DNA of 64,000 nucleotides, taken from the NCBI RefSeq assembly GCF_002159765.1, contig NZ_NFJH01000002.1, positions 62,001 through 126,000 of the forward strand, given 5' to 3'. The notes below the pieces were generated by a model. The model was given only the letters and a program-made list of their open reading frames with translations, did no database searches and was not told where the DNA came from. Below, piece after piece: positions 18,123 through 26,436 of the stretch. The stretch comes from Collinsella sp. An268. Its GTDB lineage: Bacteria > Actinomycetota > Coriobacteriia > Coriobacteriales > Coriobacteriaceae. Position 1 is the stretch's first letter. Every line of letters begins with the position of its first letter. Made by a program: the position numbers and the translations under genes.

Positions 18123-18196
18123 TGGAGGCGACGCCCAGATTCGAACTGGGGGTAAAGGCTTTGCAGGCCTCTGCCTTACCACTTGGCCACGTCGCC
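18123..18196 (-). tRNA. tRNA-Cys (anticodon GCA)
   Basis: On the minus strand, acceptor GGCGACG pairs with CGTCGCC and CCA is encoded. The anticodon loop CTGCAAA gives GCA. The T-loop is GTTCGAATC. It is co-oriented with and 43 bases downstream of tRNA-Gly. Confidence 0.97.
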
Positions 18197-18239
18197 GATG
18201 AAAAAGGCCGAATGTCTTCATCCGGCCCTTGACATGCGA

Positions 18240-18315
18240 TGGAGCGGACAACGGGGCTCGAACCCGCGACCCCAACCTTGGCAAGGTTGTGCTCTACCAA
18301 CTGAGCCATGTCCGC
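18240..18315 (-). tRNA. tRNA-Gly (anticodon GCC)
   Basis: On the minus strand, acceptor GCGGACA pairs with TGTCCGC and CCA is encoded. The anticodon loop CTTGCCAAG gives GCC. The T-loop is GTTCGAGCC. Confidence 0.97.
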
Positions 18316-18453
18316 TTGCAAGGAGATACTATACGGGAGTGGGTGCGCAATTGCAAGCATTGTTTTGAAAAAAATTGCTGGGGTAGAATGATGGCTGTAT
18401 TGACGGAACGTCTGCCCAGTTCAACCGCCTGTCTTCTCTAGGTAAGGATTTCC

Positions 18454-19374
18454 GTGCTCACTATCTCACTGCTCATCATCTTGGCCTTCCTTCTGGCCCG
18501 GTTCGTGATGGGGAGCGTCCAGCGCTATCTCGAGGGGCGTGCCCGCGGGCGGGCGTTTAACCGCATGCTCAACCAGGGCAGGCTCGATGCCGGCGTGTAT
18601 GCCGATGCGCTGTGGTCCGCCACGACGACGGGCGCCCGCAAGGTCCGCAACCGCGTCTCCAACGAGCAGCGCAACGCAATCCTACAGGCGCGCCTCGAGA
18701 TGCGCGATGACTTTCTGGACGATACCAAGCCCGGTCTCTACCAGTACATCATCATCTTCCTCGTCGCGTCGGTTCTGGGCCTCGTCATCGAGACCGTGTA
18801 CACCTTCATCGTCTTCGGTATTCTCGAGAGCCGCGTCGGCCTCGTGTGGGGTCCGTTCTCTCCGCTTTACGGGTTTGGTGCCGTGCTGCTCACCATGGTG
18901 TTGTGGCCGCTGCGCAAGGAGCCCGTGTGGAAGGTCTTTATCATCTCGGCGGTGGTGGGGAGCCTGCTCGAGCAGACGGCCGGCTGGAGCATGGAGCACT
19001 TCGCCCACCTGCAGTCGTGGACCTATCTGGGGCTGCCCGACCACATCACGCAGTGGATCGCATGGCGCTTCGTCGTCATGTGGGGGCTGCTGGGCGTGGT
19101 GTGGTGCCGCGTCATCATGCCCGAGATGATGTACCGTATCGGCGAGCCCACCTCGCGCCGGCAGGTCATTCTGGTGACGTTGCTCGCTGCGTTCATCACG
19201 CTCGACGTGGTGATGACGATCGCGTGCTTCTGGCGCGCGGGCCAGCGCTTCGAGGGCGTGCCGCCGCGCAACGGCTTCGAGGTCTATGTCGACACGCATT
19301 TTGACGACAAGTTTATGGCCGAGACCTTTGAGAACATGAAGATCGGCGAGGACATCGTTCCTTCAAACAAGTGA
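18454..19374 (+). CDS. Putative ABC-transporter type IV membrane protein (CmpB family)
   Basis: A 306-residue protein with an N-terminal anchor helix, a basic cytoplasmic segment (about 25-95) and at least four further transmembrane helices. The core resembles the ABC_trans_CmpB family, with ESRVGLVWGPFSPLYGFGAVLL and GSLLEQTAGWSMEHFAHLQSWTYLGLP as the G.GP..P.YG and E......W.Y signatures. Biochemical function is not established for the family. The start is GTG with AGGTAAGGA upstream. It stands alone between two tRNA loci. Confidence 0.75.
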   Translation: MLTISLLIILAFLLARFVMGSVQRYLEGRARGRAFNRMLNQGRLDAGVYADALWSATTTGARKVRNRVSNEQRNAILQARLEMRDDFLDDTKPGLYQYIIIFLVASVLGLVIETVYTFIVFGILESRVGLVWGPFSPLYGFGAVLLTMVLWPLRKEPVWKVFIISAVVGSLLEQTAGWSMEHFAHLQSWTYLGLPDHITQWIAWRFVVMWGLLGVVWCRVIMPEMMYRIGEPTSRRQVILVTLLAAFITLDVVMTIACFWRAGQRFEGVPPRNGFEVYVDTHFDDKFMAETFENMKIGEDIVPSNK

Positions 19375-19491
19375 CGTGCGGACCGTGAAGGCGGTGGCCG
19401 CTGCCTGCGAGAAGTCCCATGCAAGCGGGTTTCCAAAGGCGCTGAGGGGGCGCCTGGGGCGGGGGAGTCTCAAACTTTTTCAAAGTTTTGC

Positions 19492-19520
19492 TTTACACGG
19501 CGCCGAGGCTTCGGTATATT
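19492..19520 (+). promoter_or_regulatory. tRNA-Val promoter
   Basis: TTTACA (19492-19497) and TATATT (19515-19520) with a 17-base spacer; near-consensus and 30 bases before the tRNA. Confidence 0.85.
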
Positions 19521-19550
19521 ATCCCTTGCGCTTACGAGCGCACCCTGAAC

Positions 19551-19625
19551 GGGCGTTTAGCTCAGGGGGAGAGCGCTTCCCTGACACGGAAGAGGTCACA
19601 AGTTCAAATCTTGTAACGCCCACCA
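19551..19625 (+). tRNA. tRNA-Val (anticodon GAC)
   Basis: Acceptor GGGCGTT pairs with AACGCCC and ACCA is encoded. The anticodon loop CTGACAC gives GAC. The T-loop is GTTCAAATC. Confidence 0.97.
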
Positions 19626-19635
19626 GAAAACACGA

Positions 19636-19665
19636 GGTCAACGGCTTAGGCGGTTGGCCTTTTTT
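19636..19665 (+). terminator. tRNA-Val terminator
   Basis: GGTCAAC (19636-19642) pairs with GTTGGCC (19653-19659, one G-U) followed by six T residues. Confidence 0.85.
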
Positions 19666-19670
19666 CTTAC

Positions 19671-19704
19671 AGGAACAAAATCGGGAACATAATAGGAACA
19701 AAAT
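19671..19704. repeat. AGGAACAAAAT direct repeats beside tRNA-Val
   Basis: AGGAACAAAAT occurs at 19671-19681 and 19694-19704 (period 23). Together with its AT-richer surroundings downstream of a tRNA 3' end, this could be the remnant of an integrative-element attachment arm. The following stretch to 20277 contains no gene I recognise, only one weak minus-strand reading frame (20094-20258) and an imperfect hairpin around 19894-19932. Confidence 0.35.
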
Positions 19705-20093
19705 GTTTCCGAAGCTCGTTCAACATTCGACTCCATGGCCTTTTCGAACTATTCACTTGTGGTGGATTGATGCAGCCGCGAAAAAAGAAGCGAGGCCGTT
19801 TCCCGATTCGATGGTCGGGGCATGCCTCATCGCTATAGAGCGCATAGCGCGAGGAGACCCCGTTCCTCTTCAGGGCCGGAGCCTCCCCGACACGGCTGCG
19901 ACTCGCCTGTGAGCTAACCCAGGAGTCGCGGCCTCGTTGCTATCGTACCACGGCGTGCGGACATTTCTTCATCCCGTCCGCATCGTCCGAATAATGCAGA
20001 ATAGCAGCCACGTGAGCGGGTCGCAGGCGCTTCCCCGGTACCTCGTAAGGGGAACGCCGCCAAATGGCCGCGCGCGAGGCCCTGCGCCGCCCT

Positions 20094-20258
20094 CTATGCG
20101 CCGCCCGCGCACTTCCGCGCCGCCGCTATCCCCATCATGTCCACCCAATCGAGGCCCGCGTAGGTGCTGTGCCTGGCGTGCTCCGCCGACACGCCCAGCG
20201 CGTAGCCGACTTGCTGCCACATCATGAGGTCGAGGAAATGCGGGCGAGCGGCGGGCAT
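20094..20258 (-). CDS. Unassigned small reading frame
   Basis: A 54-residue minus-strand frame (from an internal ATG at 20258; open to 20330) reads HFLDLMMWQQVGYALGV and GLDWVDMMGIAAARKC. Its amino-acid balance looks more protein-like than the usual GC-frame shadows. It lies just downstream of the XRE-TPR gene, with a GGGCGAGCG hairpin around its start and no convincing ribosome-binding site. It may be a fragment of a lost gene. I do not recognise a family. Confidence 0.2.
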   Translation of the reverse strand: MPAARPHFLDLMMWQQVGYALGVSAEHARHSTYAGLDWVDMMGIAAARKCAGGA

Positions 20259-20277
20259 GTTTCCGCTCGCCCTTCTG

Positions 20278-21450
20278 TCAGCGTTGGATGGATGCGCAGA
20301 TGTCGAGATAGCGCGGATCGCTTCCCGCAAATGTCCGCCATGCGGGCGACGCCGCCTGCTCTGCGACCGCCTGCCGCATCAGCTCTGCCGCCTTGTCCGT
20401 TTGGCGCGCCTTGTGCTCGGCCCATGCGGAGCCCGCGCGACCCGGGTCCGCCCTCTTCTCCATGCGGTCAAAGAAGGGGGACCGCGCGGGGTCGGGCGCC
20501 TGGGGCTCGGTTGATCCCGCTGCATGCGCTGCAAACGCCAGGGCGTCGAGCGCCTCCTCCTTCTCGCCTGCCCGACGCAGTGCCTCAGCCTTCTCGAGCC
20601 CCATCGTTACGGGATACCACGGGTTGACCGCCCCCATATCCAGCGCGTCGAAGATCGCTGACGCCGCTGCGGCGGCTTTGCGCGCGAACGCGGGGTCGTC
20701 CCGCATGCTCACCTCCTGCACAAGCGACGACAGTACGTAGTTTGTCGCGCGAAGGCGCTCCGCCTGAAGAAGCTCAAGAGCGTCCTCATCGCGGCCGAGC
20801 CTCCGGTAGGAGGAGATAAGGAGCATCGTCGCGGCGCCTGCATCTGGCCGGCGCACGAGCGGCTCCAAGAGGGCTGCGACCTCCTCGTGGCGTCCCGCCT
20901 GGAAGAGCGTCGTAGCCTTCTGCTGCTGTGCGAGGAAGAGGGTTGACGGATCCGCCGTCACCTCGAGCACGCGGTCGAGCAGGGCAAGCGCTTCATCGGT
21001 GAGCGCATCAGCGCTGGGCAGGCCCCTCGCGCCGCCGCTCCGCTCGGCTGGCGCCGCAAAGGGCGTCGCCATGCCGGCCGCCCAAACCGTGAGGAGGGAT
21101 GCCAGCATAAGGAGCAGGTTCGCATCCGAGTAGTGCGCGGTGGCGAGTGCGCGCAGCCGCTCGTGCGCGGCGGCGGGGTCCTGCTCGGCGAGTGCGTAGA
21201 CCTCGGCGTAGAGCGCGGCGGATTCCGCTTCGCTCAGCTCGTCGCGCCAGTCGAAAAGCTCGTCTAGGGTGAGGGAGAAGTACGCGGCGATGCGCGGCAG
21301 AAGGCTCACGTCCGGCAGGCTCTGCTCCAGCTCCCATTTGGACACGGCGGCCTTTGAGACGCTCAAGTGCGAGGCGAGCTCCTCCTGCGTGACGCCCTTG
21401 CGGCGCCGCTCGCGCGCTATCGTGCGTCCGATGTTGATGGTTGCGCTCAT
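20278..21450 (-). CDS. XRE-family transcriptional regulator with C-terminal helical repeats
   Basis: About 390 residues. The N-terminal 60 residues are a clear Xre/HTH_3 domain (RERRRKGVTQEELASHLSVSKAAVSKWELEQSLPDVSLLPRIAAYF). The rest is Ala/Leu/Glu-rich helical sequence that resembles TPR-type repeats (for example EVYALAEQDPAAAHERLRALATAHY and LISSYRRLGRDEDALELLQAERL). Such proteins are usually peptide- or ligand-responsive repressors or activators. I prefer ATG 21450, five bases after GGGAG; ATG 21453 is also possible. It points away from the divergent padR operon, so it may regulate it, but no operator is proven. Confidence 0.85.
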   Translation of the reverse strand: MSATINIGRTIARERRRKGVTQEELASHLSVSKAAVSKWELEQSLPDVSLLPRIAAYFSLTLDELFDWRDELSEAESAALYAEVYALAEQDPAAAHERLRALATAHYSDANLLLMLASLLTVWAAGMATPFAAPAERSGGARGLPSADALTDEALALLDRVLEVTADPSTLFLAQQQKATTLFQAGRHEEVAALLEPLVRRPDAGAATMLLISSYRRLGRDEDALELLQAERLRATNYVLSSLVQEVSMRDDPAFARKAAAAASAIFDALDMGAVNPWYPVTMGLEKAEALRRAGEKEEALDALAFAAHAAGSTEPQAPDPARSPFFDRMEKRADPGRAGSAWAEHKARQTDKAAELMRQAVAEQAASPAWRTFAGSDPRYLDICASIQR

Positions 21451-21618
21451 CATGGCTCCCTTGACGTGGTGAACTGAAGGCTGCCGGCCGCCATATCCAG
21501 TATGGGGTCGAACGGAGGTGGAATCAAAGGAGCATTGGTTGATGTTTCGCGCACGATGTCAACCAGGCCTCGACATCCCATCGGGATGCCGGCGATCAAG
21601 GGTCCGCTAGCATGGTTG

Positions 21619-21653
21619 TTGACATAACATACTATGCGACATATAGTGTATGT
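21619..21653 (+). promoter_or_regulatory. padR promoter with overlapping operator palindrome
   Basis: Consensus TTGACA (21619-21624), 17-base spacer, TATAGT (21642-21647). The imperfect dyad ACATAC (21627-21632)...GTATGT (21648-21653) with inner CTAT...ATAG overlaps the promoter, matching the ATGT/ACAT half-sites known for PadR repressors. Autoregulation is the likely meaning. Confidence 0.7.
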
Positions 21654-21683
21654 CACACAGTATTCAAGGAGAGGAGGTGTGCG

Positions 21684-21995
21684 GTGGAGGCTCAGATGAA
21701 GCGAGGCTTTCTCGAGGCCTGTGTGCTTGCGGCTGTCTGCGGCGAGGAATCGTACGGCTACCGAATCGTGGAGGATGTTCCCGCGAGCATGGGGCTCACG
21801 GAATCTACGCTCTATCCGTTGCTCAAGCGGCTCGAGAAGGCGGGTTGTATTACCGTGCGCACCGCCGAGCATAACGGGCGGCTGCGCAAGTATTACCGCA
21901 TCACCGAGGCCGGGCGGGAGCGTATCGAGGAGTTTCTGGCCGCTTGGCCATCCGTGCAGGAGATCTACCGCTACGTTGAGGAGGCCCAATCATGA
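21684..21995 (+). CDS. PadR-family transcriptional regulator
   Basis: A 103-residue winged-helix repressor of the short PadR type: MKRGFLEACVLAAV...ESYGYRIVEDV then GLTESTLYPLLKRLEKAGCI, the recognition helix. I chose GTG 21684, which has AGGAGG six bases upstream; ATG 21696 is an alternative. It overlaps the next gene by ATGA. The arrangement PadR - HAAS/DUF1700 - membrane protein is a recurrent envelope-stress operon in Gram-positive bacteria, where PadR represses its own operon. The inducer is unknown. Confidence 0.92.
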   Translation: MEAQMKRGFLEACVLAAVCGEESYGYRIVEDVPASMGLTESTLYPLLKRLEKAGCITVRTAEHNGRLRKYYRITEAGRERIEEFLAAWPSVQEIYRYVEEAQS

Positions 21996-22690
21996 CGCGC
22001 GATGAGTTTCTGGACCGGCTCGGCAAGCTTCTCGCCTGCTTGCCGGCGGACCAGGTGGAGGAGACGAGGCAGTTCTATGCGGAGGCTATCGCCGACCGCA
22101 TGGAGGACGGAATGACCGAGGAGGAGGCCGTAGCCGCCATGGGCGCGCCGGGTGCCGTTGCCGAGGCCATCCTCGACGGCCTGCCCGCCGTGCCGCGCGC
22201 GATCGCCAAGACGCGCCGTCGCAGCACCGCCCTGCTTTGGGTTCTCGCCATCGCGGGATCGCCCGTGTGGCTGCCGCTGTTGCTTGCGTTTGCCGCCATA
22301 GCCATCACGGTGTACCTCTGCATCTGGATATTGGCGCTTTGCGTGTGGATCGTAACCGTCGCTATCGGTGGTGTGGGCGTGGTGGAGCTTGTGTTTGCCG
22401 TATCCGGCATCGTCATCGGGCATGTTCCGTATGTGCTCGCCTCTGCCGGCGTGGGCCTCGCGTTTCTCGGGGCAGCGCTCCTTATGGGCGCGGGCGCCTG
22501 GACCGTCTCCAAGCAGATTGCGCGCCTTTCGGCGCGTTGGGCGCAAAAGGCGGTTTCGCCGTTCTGGAACGACCGCGGCAAAGGGCCGGACAGCGGATTC
22601 CCCGCTGCGCCGGGGAAAGATTGCGGAGCGCGTCGAAGCGGTGGGGTGCGCACCGCCCGCGGCATGCGCCTCGCCATATCAAATGAGTAG
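21992..22690 (+). CDS. HAAS/DUF1700-domain membrane protein
   Basis: A 232-residue protein with an N-terminal HAAS-type domain (residues 1-65: RDEFLDRLGKLLACLPADQVEETRQFYAEAI and EEEAVAAMGAPGAVAEAIL). Four hydrophobic helices (about 75-180) and a basic cytoplasmic tail follow. HAAS domains typically accompany PadR regulators and are thought to link membrane state to the operon. The start overlaps padR (ATGA), so it is co-translated. Confidence 0.85.
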   Translation: MTRDEFLDRLGKLLACLPADQVEETRQFYAEAIADRMEDGMTEEEAVAAMGAPGAVAEAILDGLPAVPRAIAKTRRRSTALLWVLAIAGSPVWLPLLLAFAAIAITVYLCIWILALCVWIVTVAIGGVGVVELVFAVSGIVIGHVPYVLASAGVGLAFLGAALLMGAGAWTVSKQIARLSARWAQKAVSPFWNDRGKGPDSGFPAAPGKDCGARRSGGVRTARGMRLAISNE

Positions 22691-22702
22691 GAGGAGTGCA
22701 TC

Positions 22703-23008
22703 ATGACGAGCATCAAGAAGACCTATCTCGCCGTGGCGGGCGGTCTTGTGGCGGCGGGCATCGTGCTCGCGGGCATAGGGTTCATCGCCTCCGGTTGCAA
22801 TCTCGCCGTGTTTGGCACGCAGATCGATCTGCGCGATGACACCGTCGTCCTCGGTGGCGTTACGGTCGACGACCCGACGGGGCTACCCCTTATCGAGCAG
22901 CTTGCCGCGGTCGGCGAGGTTGACACCGCGGGCATCGCCGCTCCCGCCGCTCCGGAGGCGCCGTCGCGCCCGGGTAGCGGCGGGGACAACAGTCCGGCTC
23001 GGTCGTAG
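22703..23008 (+). CDS. Small membrane protein, truncated DUF4097-like position
   Basis: A 101-residue protein with one N-terminal transmembrane helix (TYLAVAGGLVAAGIVLAGIGFIA) and a short Pro/Ala-rich exposed tail. In comparable PadR-DUF1700 operons the third gene encodes a DUF4097 putative adhesin whose N-terminus looks like this. Here the beta-repeat domain is absent. It may be a natural short form or a truncated remnant. An AGGAGTG ribosome-binding site supports translation. Confidence 0.6.
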   Translation: MTSIKKTYLAVAGGLVAAGIVLAGIGFIASGCNLAVFGTQIDLRDDTVVLGGVTVDDPTGLPLIEQLAAVGEVDTAGIAAPAAPEAPSRPGSGGDNSPARS

Positions 23009-23018
23009 GGGGTCGGTC

Positions 23019-23483
23019 ATGGACGGTCGGCTGCGCACTATCACGGCATCCGAGGTGGAACGGCTCGAGTTGCTCTATCGGGAGCTCGCGCGCCACCACA
23101 ATGAGGTCTCCCTGCATTTCGGAGGCGACTTTCCCGCTGTGCCGATTGAGAAACAACTGAGCGAATGCGCCGAGGATCTCTCCAAGGGTAAGGCTGTGGT
23201 GGCGGTAATCGAGGTGCGGGGCGAGCCGGTTGCCTTCTGCAAGGTGGATGTCGTCGGTGAATGCGGTTACGTCGACGAGCTCGCCGTCATGCCCGAGCAG
23301 CGCGGTCGGGGGCTCGGCTCCCGTCTGATGGACTGGGCCGACGCTCTGTTTCGCAGCTATGGCGTGCGTCAGGTTGAGCTCCGCGTGGTGATAGGCAACG
23401 AGGGCGCACGGCGCTTCTACGAGAGGCGCGGGTTTTTGCCCTCGGTGCTGGAAATGAGACGGCTTCAGCGGTCTGAGCAGTGA
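23019..23483 (+). CDS. GNAT-family N-acetyltransferase
   Basis: A 154-residue acetyl-CoA-dependent acetyltransferase. The acetyl-CoA loop motif A is seen as VDELAVMPEQRGRGLGSRLMDWA, followed by NEGARRFYERRGF (motif B). The substrate is unknown. It follows the small membrane protein by 10 bases and so is likely part of the same operon. Confidence 0.88.
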   Translation: MDGRLRTITASEVERLELLYRELARHHNEVSLHFGGDFPAVPIEKQLSECAEDLSKGKAVVAVIEVRGEPVAFCKVDVVGECGYVDELAVMPEQRGRGLGSRLMDWADALFRSYGVRQVELRVVIGNEGARRFYERRGFLPSVLEMRRLQRSEQ

Positions 23484-23544
23484 GCATTGCCGAAGGGACC
23501 ATCTCCACGGAGTGGGTCGTCAGGCCTATCCAGCCAAATAACCC

Positions 23545-23895
23545 TTATGCGCGCAGGACCTTCTCGAGGGCGCGCCCGCGGGCGAGCTCGTCCACGAGCT
23601 TGTCGAGGTAGCGTGCGTTCTGCTCGACCGGATCCTCTATGGCGGAAACGTCCACGCCGCAGATCTTGCCTGTGATGAGCCGGCGGTTGGGGTTCAGCGC
23701 CGGCGCCTCGGCAAAGAACGTCTCGTACGTGAGGTCGCGCTCGAGTTGGCTGGCGAGCTCCTCGGTGCTATAGCCGGTAAGCCAGCAGGTAACGGCGTCG
23801 ACCTCGTCGCGCGTGCGCCCCTTGCGCTCCGCCTTTGCGACAAGCAGCGGGTAGATCTGGGTGATGGACATCTGGGCGATGGGTTTGCAGGCCAT
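23545..23895 (-). CDS. DUF2200 family protein
   Basis: A 116-residue protein matching DUF2200 along its length: ITQIYPLLVAKAERKGRTRDEVDAVTCWLTGY, then APALNPNRRLITGKICGVDVSAIEDP and YLDKLVDELARG. No biochemical function is known for this family. It converges on the acetyltransferase gene. GGAGGAG precedes the ATG on the minus strand. Confidence 0.88.
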   Translation of the reverse strand: MACKPIAQMSITQIYPLLVAKAERKGRTRDEVDAVTCWLTGYSTEELASQLERDLTYETFFAEAPALNPNRRLITGKICGVDVSAIEDPVEQNARYLDKLVDELARGRALEKVLRA

Positions 23896-23985
23896 GGTCT
23901 CCTCCGCGGGGTAAAGGTGCAGGGGGTCGCACCCATGCTACCGCATGATGTGCGGGGCATGTTTCCGCGATGGGGACGGCAGAGG

Positions 23986-24114
23986 AATCTAGTGCCTAGT
24001 TCAGCCGGGTTGTGCGAAGTAGCCCGAAAGGACGGCAAGGCTTCTACCTGCACCTTTTGTAACCTTCCGGTGCGCGTATACTCGCCGGGGAGCCCGCAAA
24101 CTAGGCACTAGATT
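23986..24114. mobile_element. 129-bp MITE-like element, copy A
   Basis: Bounded by a perfect 16-bp inverted repeat, AATCTAGTGCCTAGTT (23986-24001) and its complement (24099-24114). A second element of exactly the same length with related ends and a shared TCTACCTGC interior is at 32119-32247. It encodes nothing. TGGGGACGG lies just outside its left end. No clear target duplication is visible. Confidence 0.7.
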
Positions 24115-24138
24115 GTTTGCGCCGTCTGGAGCGCGAAG

Positions 24139-25449
24139 CTAGCAGCACGCCACGTCCGTCTTGCCGATCATGATGTTCAGAATCTCGACGTCGGTCGGCT
24201 TCATGCCGACGCGTCCCACGTAACCCATGCTTGCGATGGTCTCCTCCAGCGTGCCGCGCACCAGGCCCTCGCCCGCGTGGAACCCGTTGCCGCTGCGCGC
24301 CATCTCGAGACCCACGAGCGCCGCGTCCACCGCCGTCGAGATCTTGGCGGCGCAGCTCGATTTGGCGCCGTCGCACACGATGCCGCCCACGTTGCCGATG
24401 GTGTTGATGATGGTGCCGGCCACCACGTCGTAGCCGCACCCCTCCATCCACGCGATGCCGGCGCCCGCTCCCGCCGCCGCGCACACGACGCCGCAGAAGG
24501 CAGAAAGGCTCCCGATGTAGCTCTTGAGGTGCACGGCCGTGAGGTCGGAGACGGCGAGCGCGCAGAGCAGACGCTCGCGGTCGACGCCGGTGGCCTCGGC
24601 GTACTCGAGCACGGGCAGCGCGCAGGTGATGCCCTGGTTGCCGCTGCCGCAGTTGATGACGACGGGTTTGGGGCAGCCGTTCATGCGCGCGTCGGAACCG
24701 GCCGCGGCGCGCGCCCGGGCGCGGACCGAGGGGCTCTCCCCAAAGTGGGCGATGAGCGTGCGGCCGACCTCGGCGCCCCAGGGGTTGTCGAGCCCCTCGC
24801 GCGAGATGGCGTCGTTGAGCATGAGCTGGCGCTCGAGCACCTCGCGCGCGTCGCCGAGCGCGCCGGCGTCGGCGAACGCGAGGATGCCCTCGATGGTGAG
24901 GAGGTCGTTTGCTGCCTGCGCGTCGGCGGGGTCGGGCGCGCCCTGCGTCGTGCCGGCGCGGTAGAGCTCCTCGCCGTCGCGCTCCACCAGGGCGACGTCG
25001 GTGTGGTGCTCGGCGATGACGACGCGAGCCGTATGGCCCGCCGCCTCGGCGGTGATGTCGATGTAGAGGTTCGGGACGTCCTCGACGAGCTCGACCGTGC
25101 AGTACGCGGGGTCGGCGGCGAGCTCGCGCGTGCGCGCGATGTCGGAGGAGGTGACGCTTTCCAGCACCTCGAGCGCGCTCTCGGCATTGCCGCCCACGGC
25201 ACCGAGGGTCGCTGCCGCCTCGATGCCGTGCATGCCGTCCGAGTTGGGGACGGTCACGCTCTTGACGTTCTTGATGATGTTGCCCGAGCACCCGGCAAGC
25301 AGGCGGGTGGGCTCGGCGCCGAGGACCTTGCGGGCGAGCGCCGCGGCATAGGCGACGGCGATCGGCTCGGTGCACCCCAGGGCGCAGACGAGCTCGCGCT
25401 TGAGAACCGAGCGGTAGGCGGAAAACGTGGCGGCGGTGTCGTGGTCCAT
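24139..25449 (-). CDS. L-cysteine desulfidase family protein (CyuA/UPF0597)
   Basis: A 436-residue member of the UPF0597/CyuA family, Fe-S enzymes that degrade L-cysteine to pyruvate, sulfide and ammonia. Visible signatures are CALGCTEPIAVAYAAA near the N-terminus, CSGNIIKNVKSVTVPN, the Cys-containing CPKPVVINCGSGNQGI, and the C-terminal half GTIINTIGNVGGIVCDGAKSSCAAKI. These cysteines are candidate cluster ligands. I chose ATG 25449 with GGGAG just upstream. It is monocistronic on the minus strand and converges towards copy A of the 129-bp element. Confidence 0.88.
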   Translation of the reverse strand: MDHDTAATFSAYRSVLKRELVCALGCTEPIAVAYAAALARKVLGAEPTRLLAGCSGNIIKNVKSVTVPNSDGMHGIEAAATLGAVGGNAESALEVLESVTSSDIARTRELAADPAYCTVELVEDVPNLYIDITAEAAGHTARVVIAEHHTDVALVERDGEELYRAGTTQGAPDPADAQAANDLLTIEGILAFADAGALGDAREVLERQLMLNDAISREGLDNPWGAEVGRTLIAHFGESPSVRARARAAAGSDARMNGCPKPVVINCGSGNQGITCALPVLEYAEATGVDRERLLCALAVSDLTAVHLKSYIGSLSAFCGVVCAAAGAGAGIAWMEGCGYDVVAGTIINTIGNVGGIVCDGAKSSCAAKISTAVDAALVGLEMARSGNGFHAGEGLVRGTLEETIASMGYVGRVGMKPTDVEILNIMIGKTDVACC

Positions 25450-25593
25450 GCGGGCTCCCGGGGTACGGCGCGCCGCCCGCAAGGGGCTGCGCGGCTGGTT
25501 GCATCGTATAGCGTAAAGTATCGCACACGGGCGTACCCACCGGGTGGGGAAGCAAGCTGGTAACGTCTCCGTTTACCGGGCCGGCGCCGCCGC

Positions 25594-26436
25594 TTACCCG
25601 AGATGCGCGCCCTTGGCGGCGAGGATGGCGTCGATGAGGACGGCGACGCCGCGATCGTTGTTGCTCGGCAGCTCGAAGGCGGCGTGCTCGCGCATGTCCG
25701 GGGTGGCGTTGGACACGATGAAGCTGTGTCCGGCGGCGTCGAGCATCTCGGTATCGTTGTACGTGTCGCCCACCGCCGCGGTGTCAGCCATGTCGATGCC
25801 CAAAAGCTCGGCGAGGTGGGCGAGCCCCGCGCCCTTGTTGACGCCGACGTTCATGAAGTCAATCCACTCGATGCCCGCGCAGGCGACCGAGAGCGCATCG
25901 CCGAATGCCGGCGCGAAGACCTCATCGTACCAGCGCTTGCTGTCGTTGGTGGGCACCAAGACGGTGAACTTGTTGGCCTCGACCGTCACCTCGGCGAGGT
26001 CCTCTACATAGATGATGTCATGGTAGTAGACGGCAAGGGCGTCGTGGTGGGCGCGGCCAAAGGTGGGCACGTAGGCCCGGTCGAAGGCGCAGAGCACCGG
26101 CACGCCCGCCCCGCTTGCGATCGTCGTGCGGGCGAGCTCGTGGTAGAGCGCGGGGTCGAGGAGGCTCTTGTAGATAAGCTCGTCGCGGTAGGTGATGGCG
26201 CCGCCGTTGTCCGCGATGAACGCCATCTGGGCGGCGTGCTCGGGAAACATCTCGCGCAGGGTGGGGCCGGGCCGGCCGCTCGCGGGGCAGAAGGGCACCC
26301 CCGCCGCGGCGAGGGCGTCGATGCGCTCCGCCATATGGGGCGGCTGCGACTTGTCGTCCGCAAGCAGCGTGCGGTCCATGTCGCAGGCGATCAGGCGGAT
26401 GGAGGCGAGGTCGGTGTCGGCGGTGTAGGCGCGCAT
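25594..26436 (-). CDS. HAD-superfamily hydrolase, Cof type
   Basis: A 280-residue phosphatase of the Cof-like type IIB HAD group. Motif I is IACDMDRTLL (nucleophile Asp), motif II is SGR, and motif IV is GDTYNDTEML near residue 230. A cap domain lies between them. Such enzymes hydrolyse sugar phosphates or other small phosphoesters; the substrate cannot be told from sequence. Start ATG 26436 has AAGGAG upstream. It is transcribed divergently from argG. Confidence 0.9.
   Translation of the reverse strand: MRAYTADTDLASIRLIACDMDRTLLADDKSQPPHMAERIDALAAAGVPFCPASGRPGPTLREMFPEHAAQMAFIADNGGAITYRDELIYKSLLDPALYHELARTTIASGAGVPVLCAFDRAYVPTFGRAHHDALAVYYHDIIYVEDLAEVTVEANKFTVLVPTNDSKRWYDEVFAPAFGDALSVACAGIEWIDFMNVGVNKGAGLAHLAELLGIDMADTAAVGDTYNDTEMLDAAGHSFIVSNATPDMREHAAFELPSNNDRGVAVLIDAILAAKGAHLG

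Noticed and set aside
19519-19701. Minus-strand frame reading GVTRFELVTSSVSGKRS
   Set aside because: This is the antisense of tRNA-Val; such peptides are well-known false proteins from tRNA genes. The same applies to the minus frame over 17956-18360 (MAQLVEHNLAKVG), which is translated from the sense strand of tRNA-Cys/tRNA-Gly.
22812-23018. Longer acetyltransferase starting at 22812
   Set aside because: The extra N-terminal sequence overlaps the small membrane protein gene, is low-complexity Arg/Pro-rich, and homology begins at ATG 23019.
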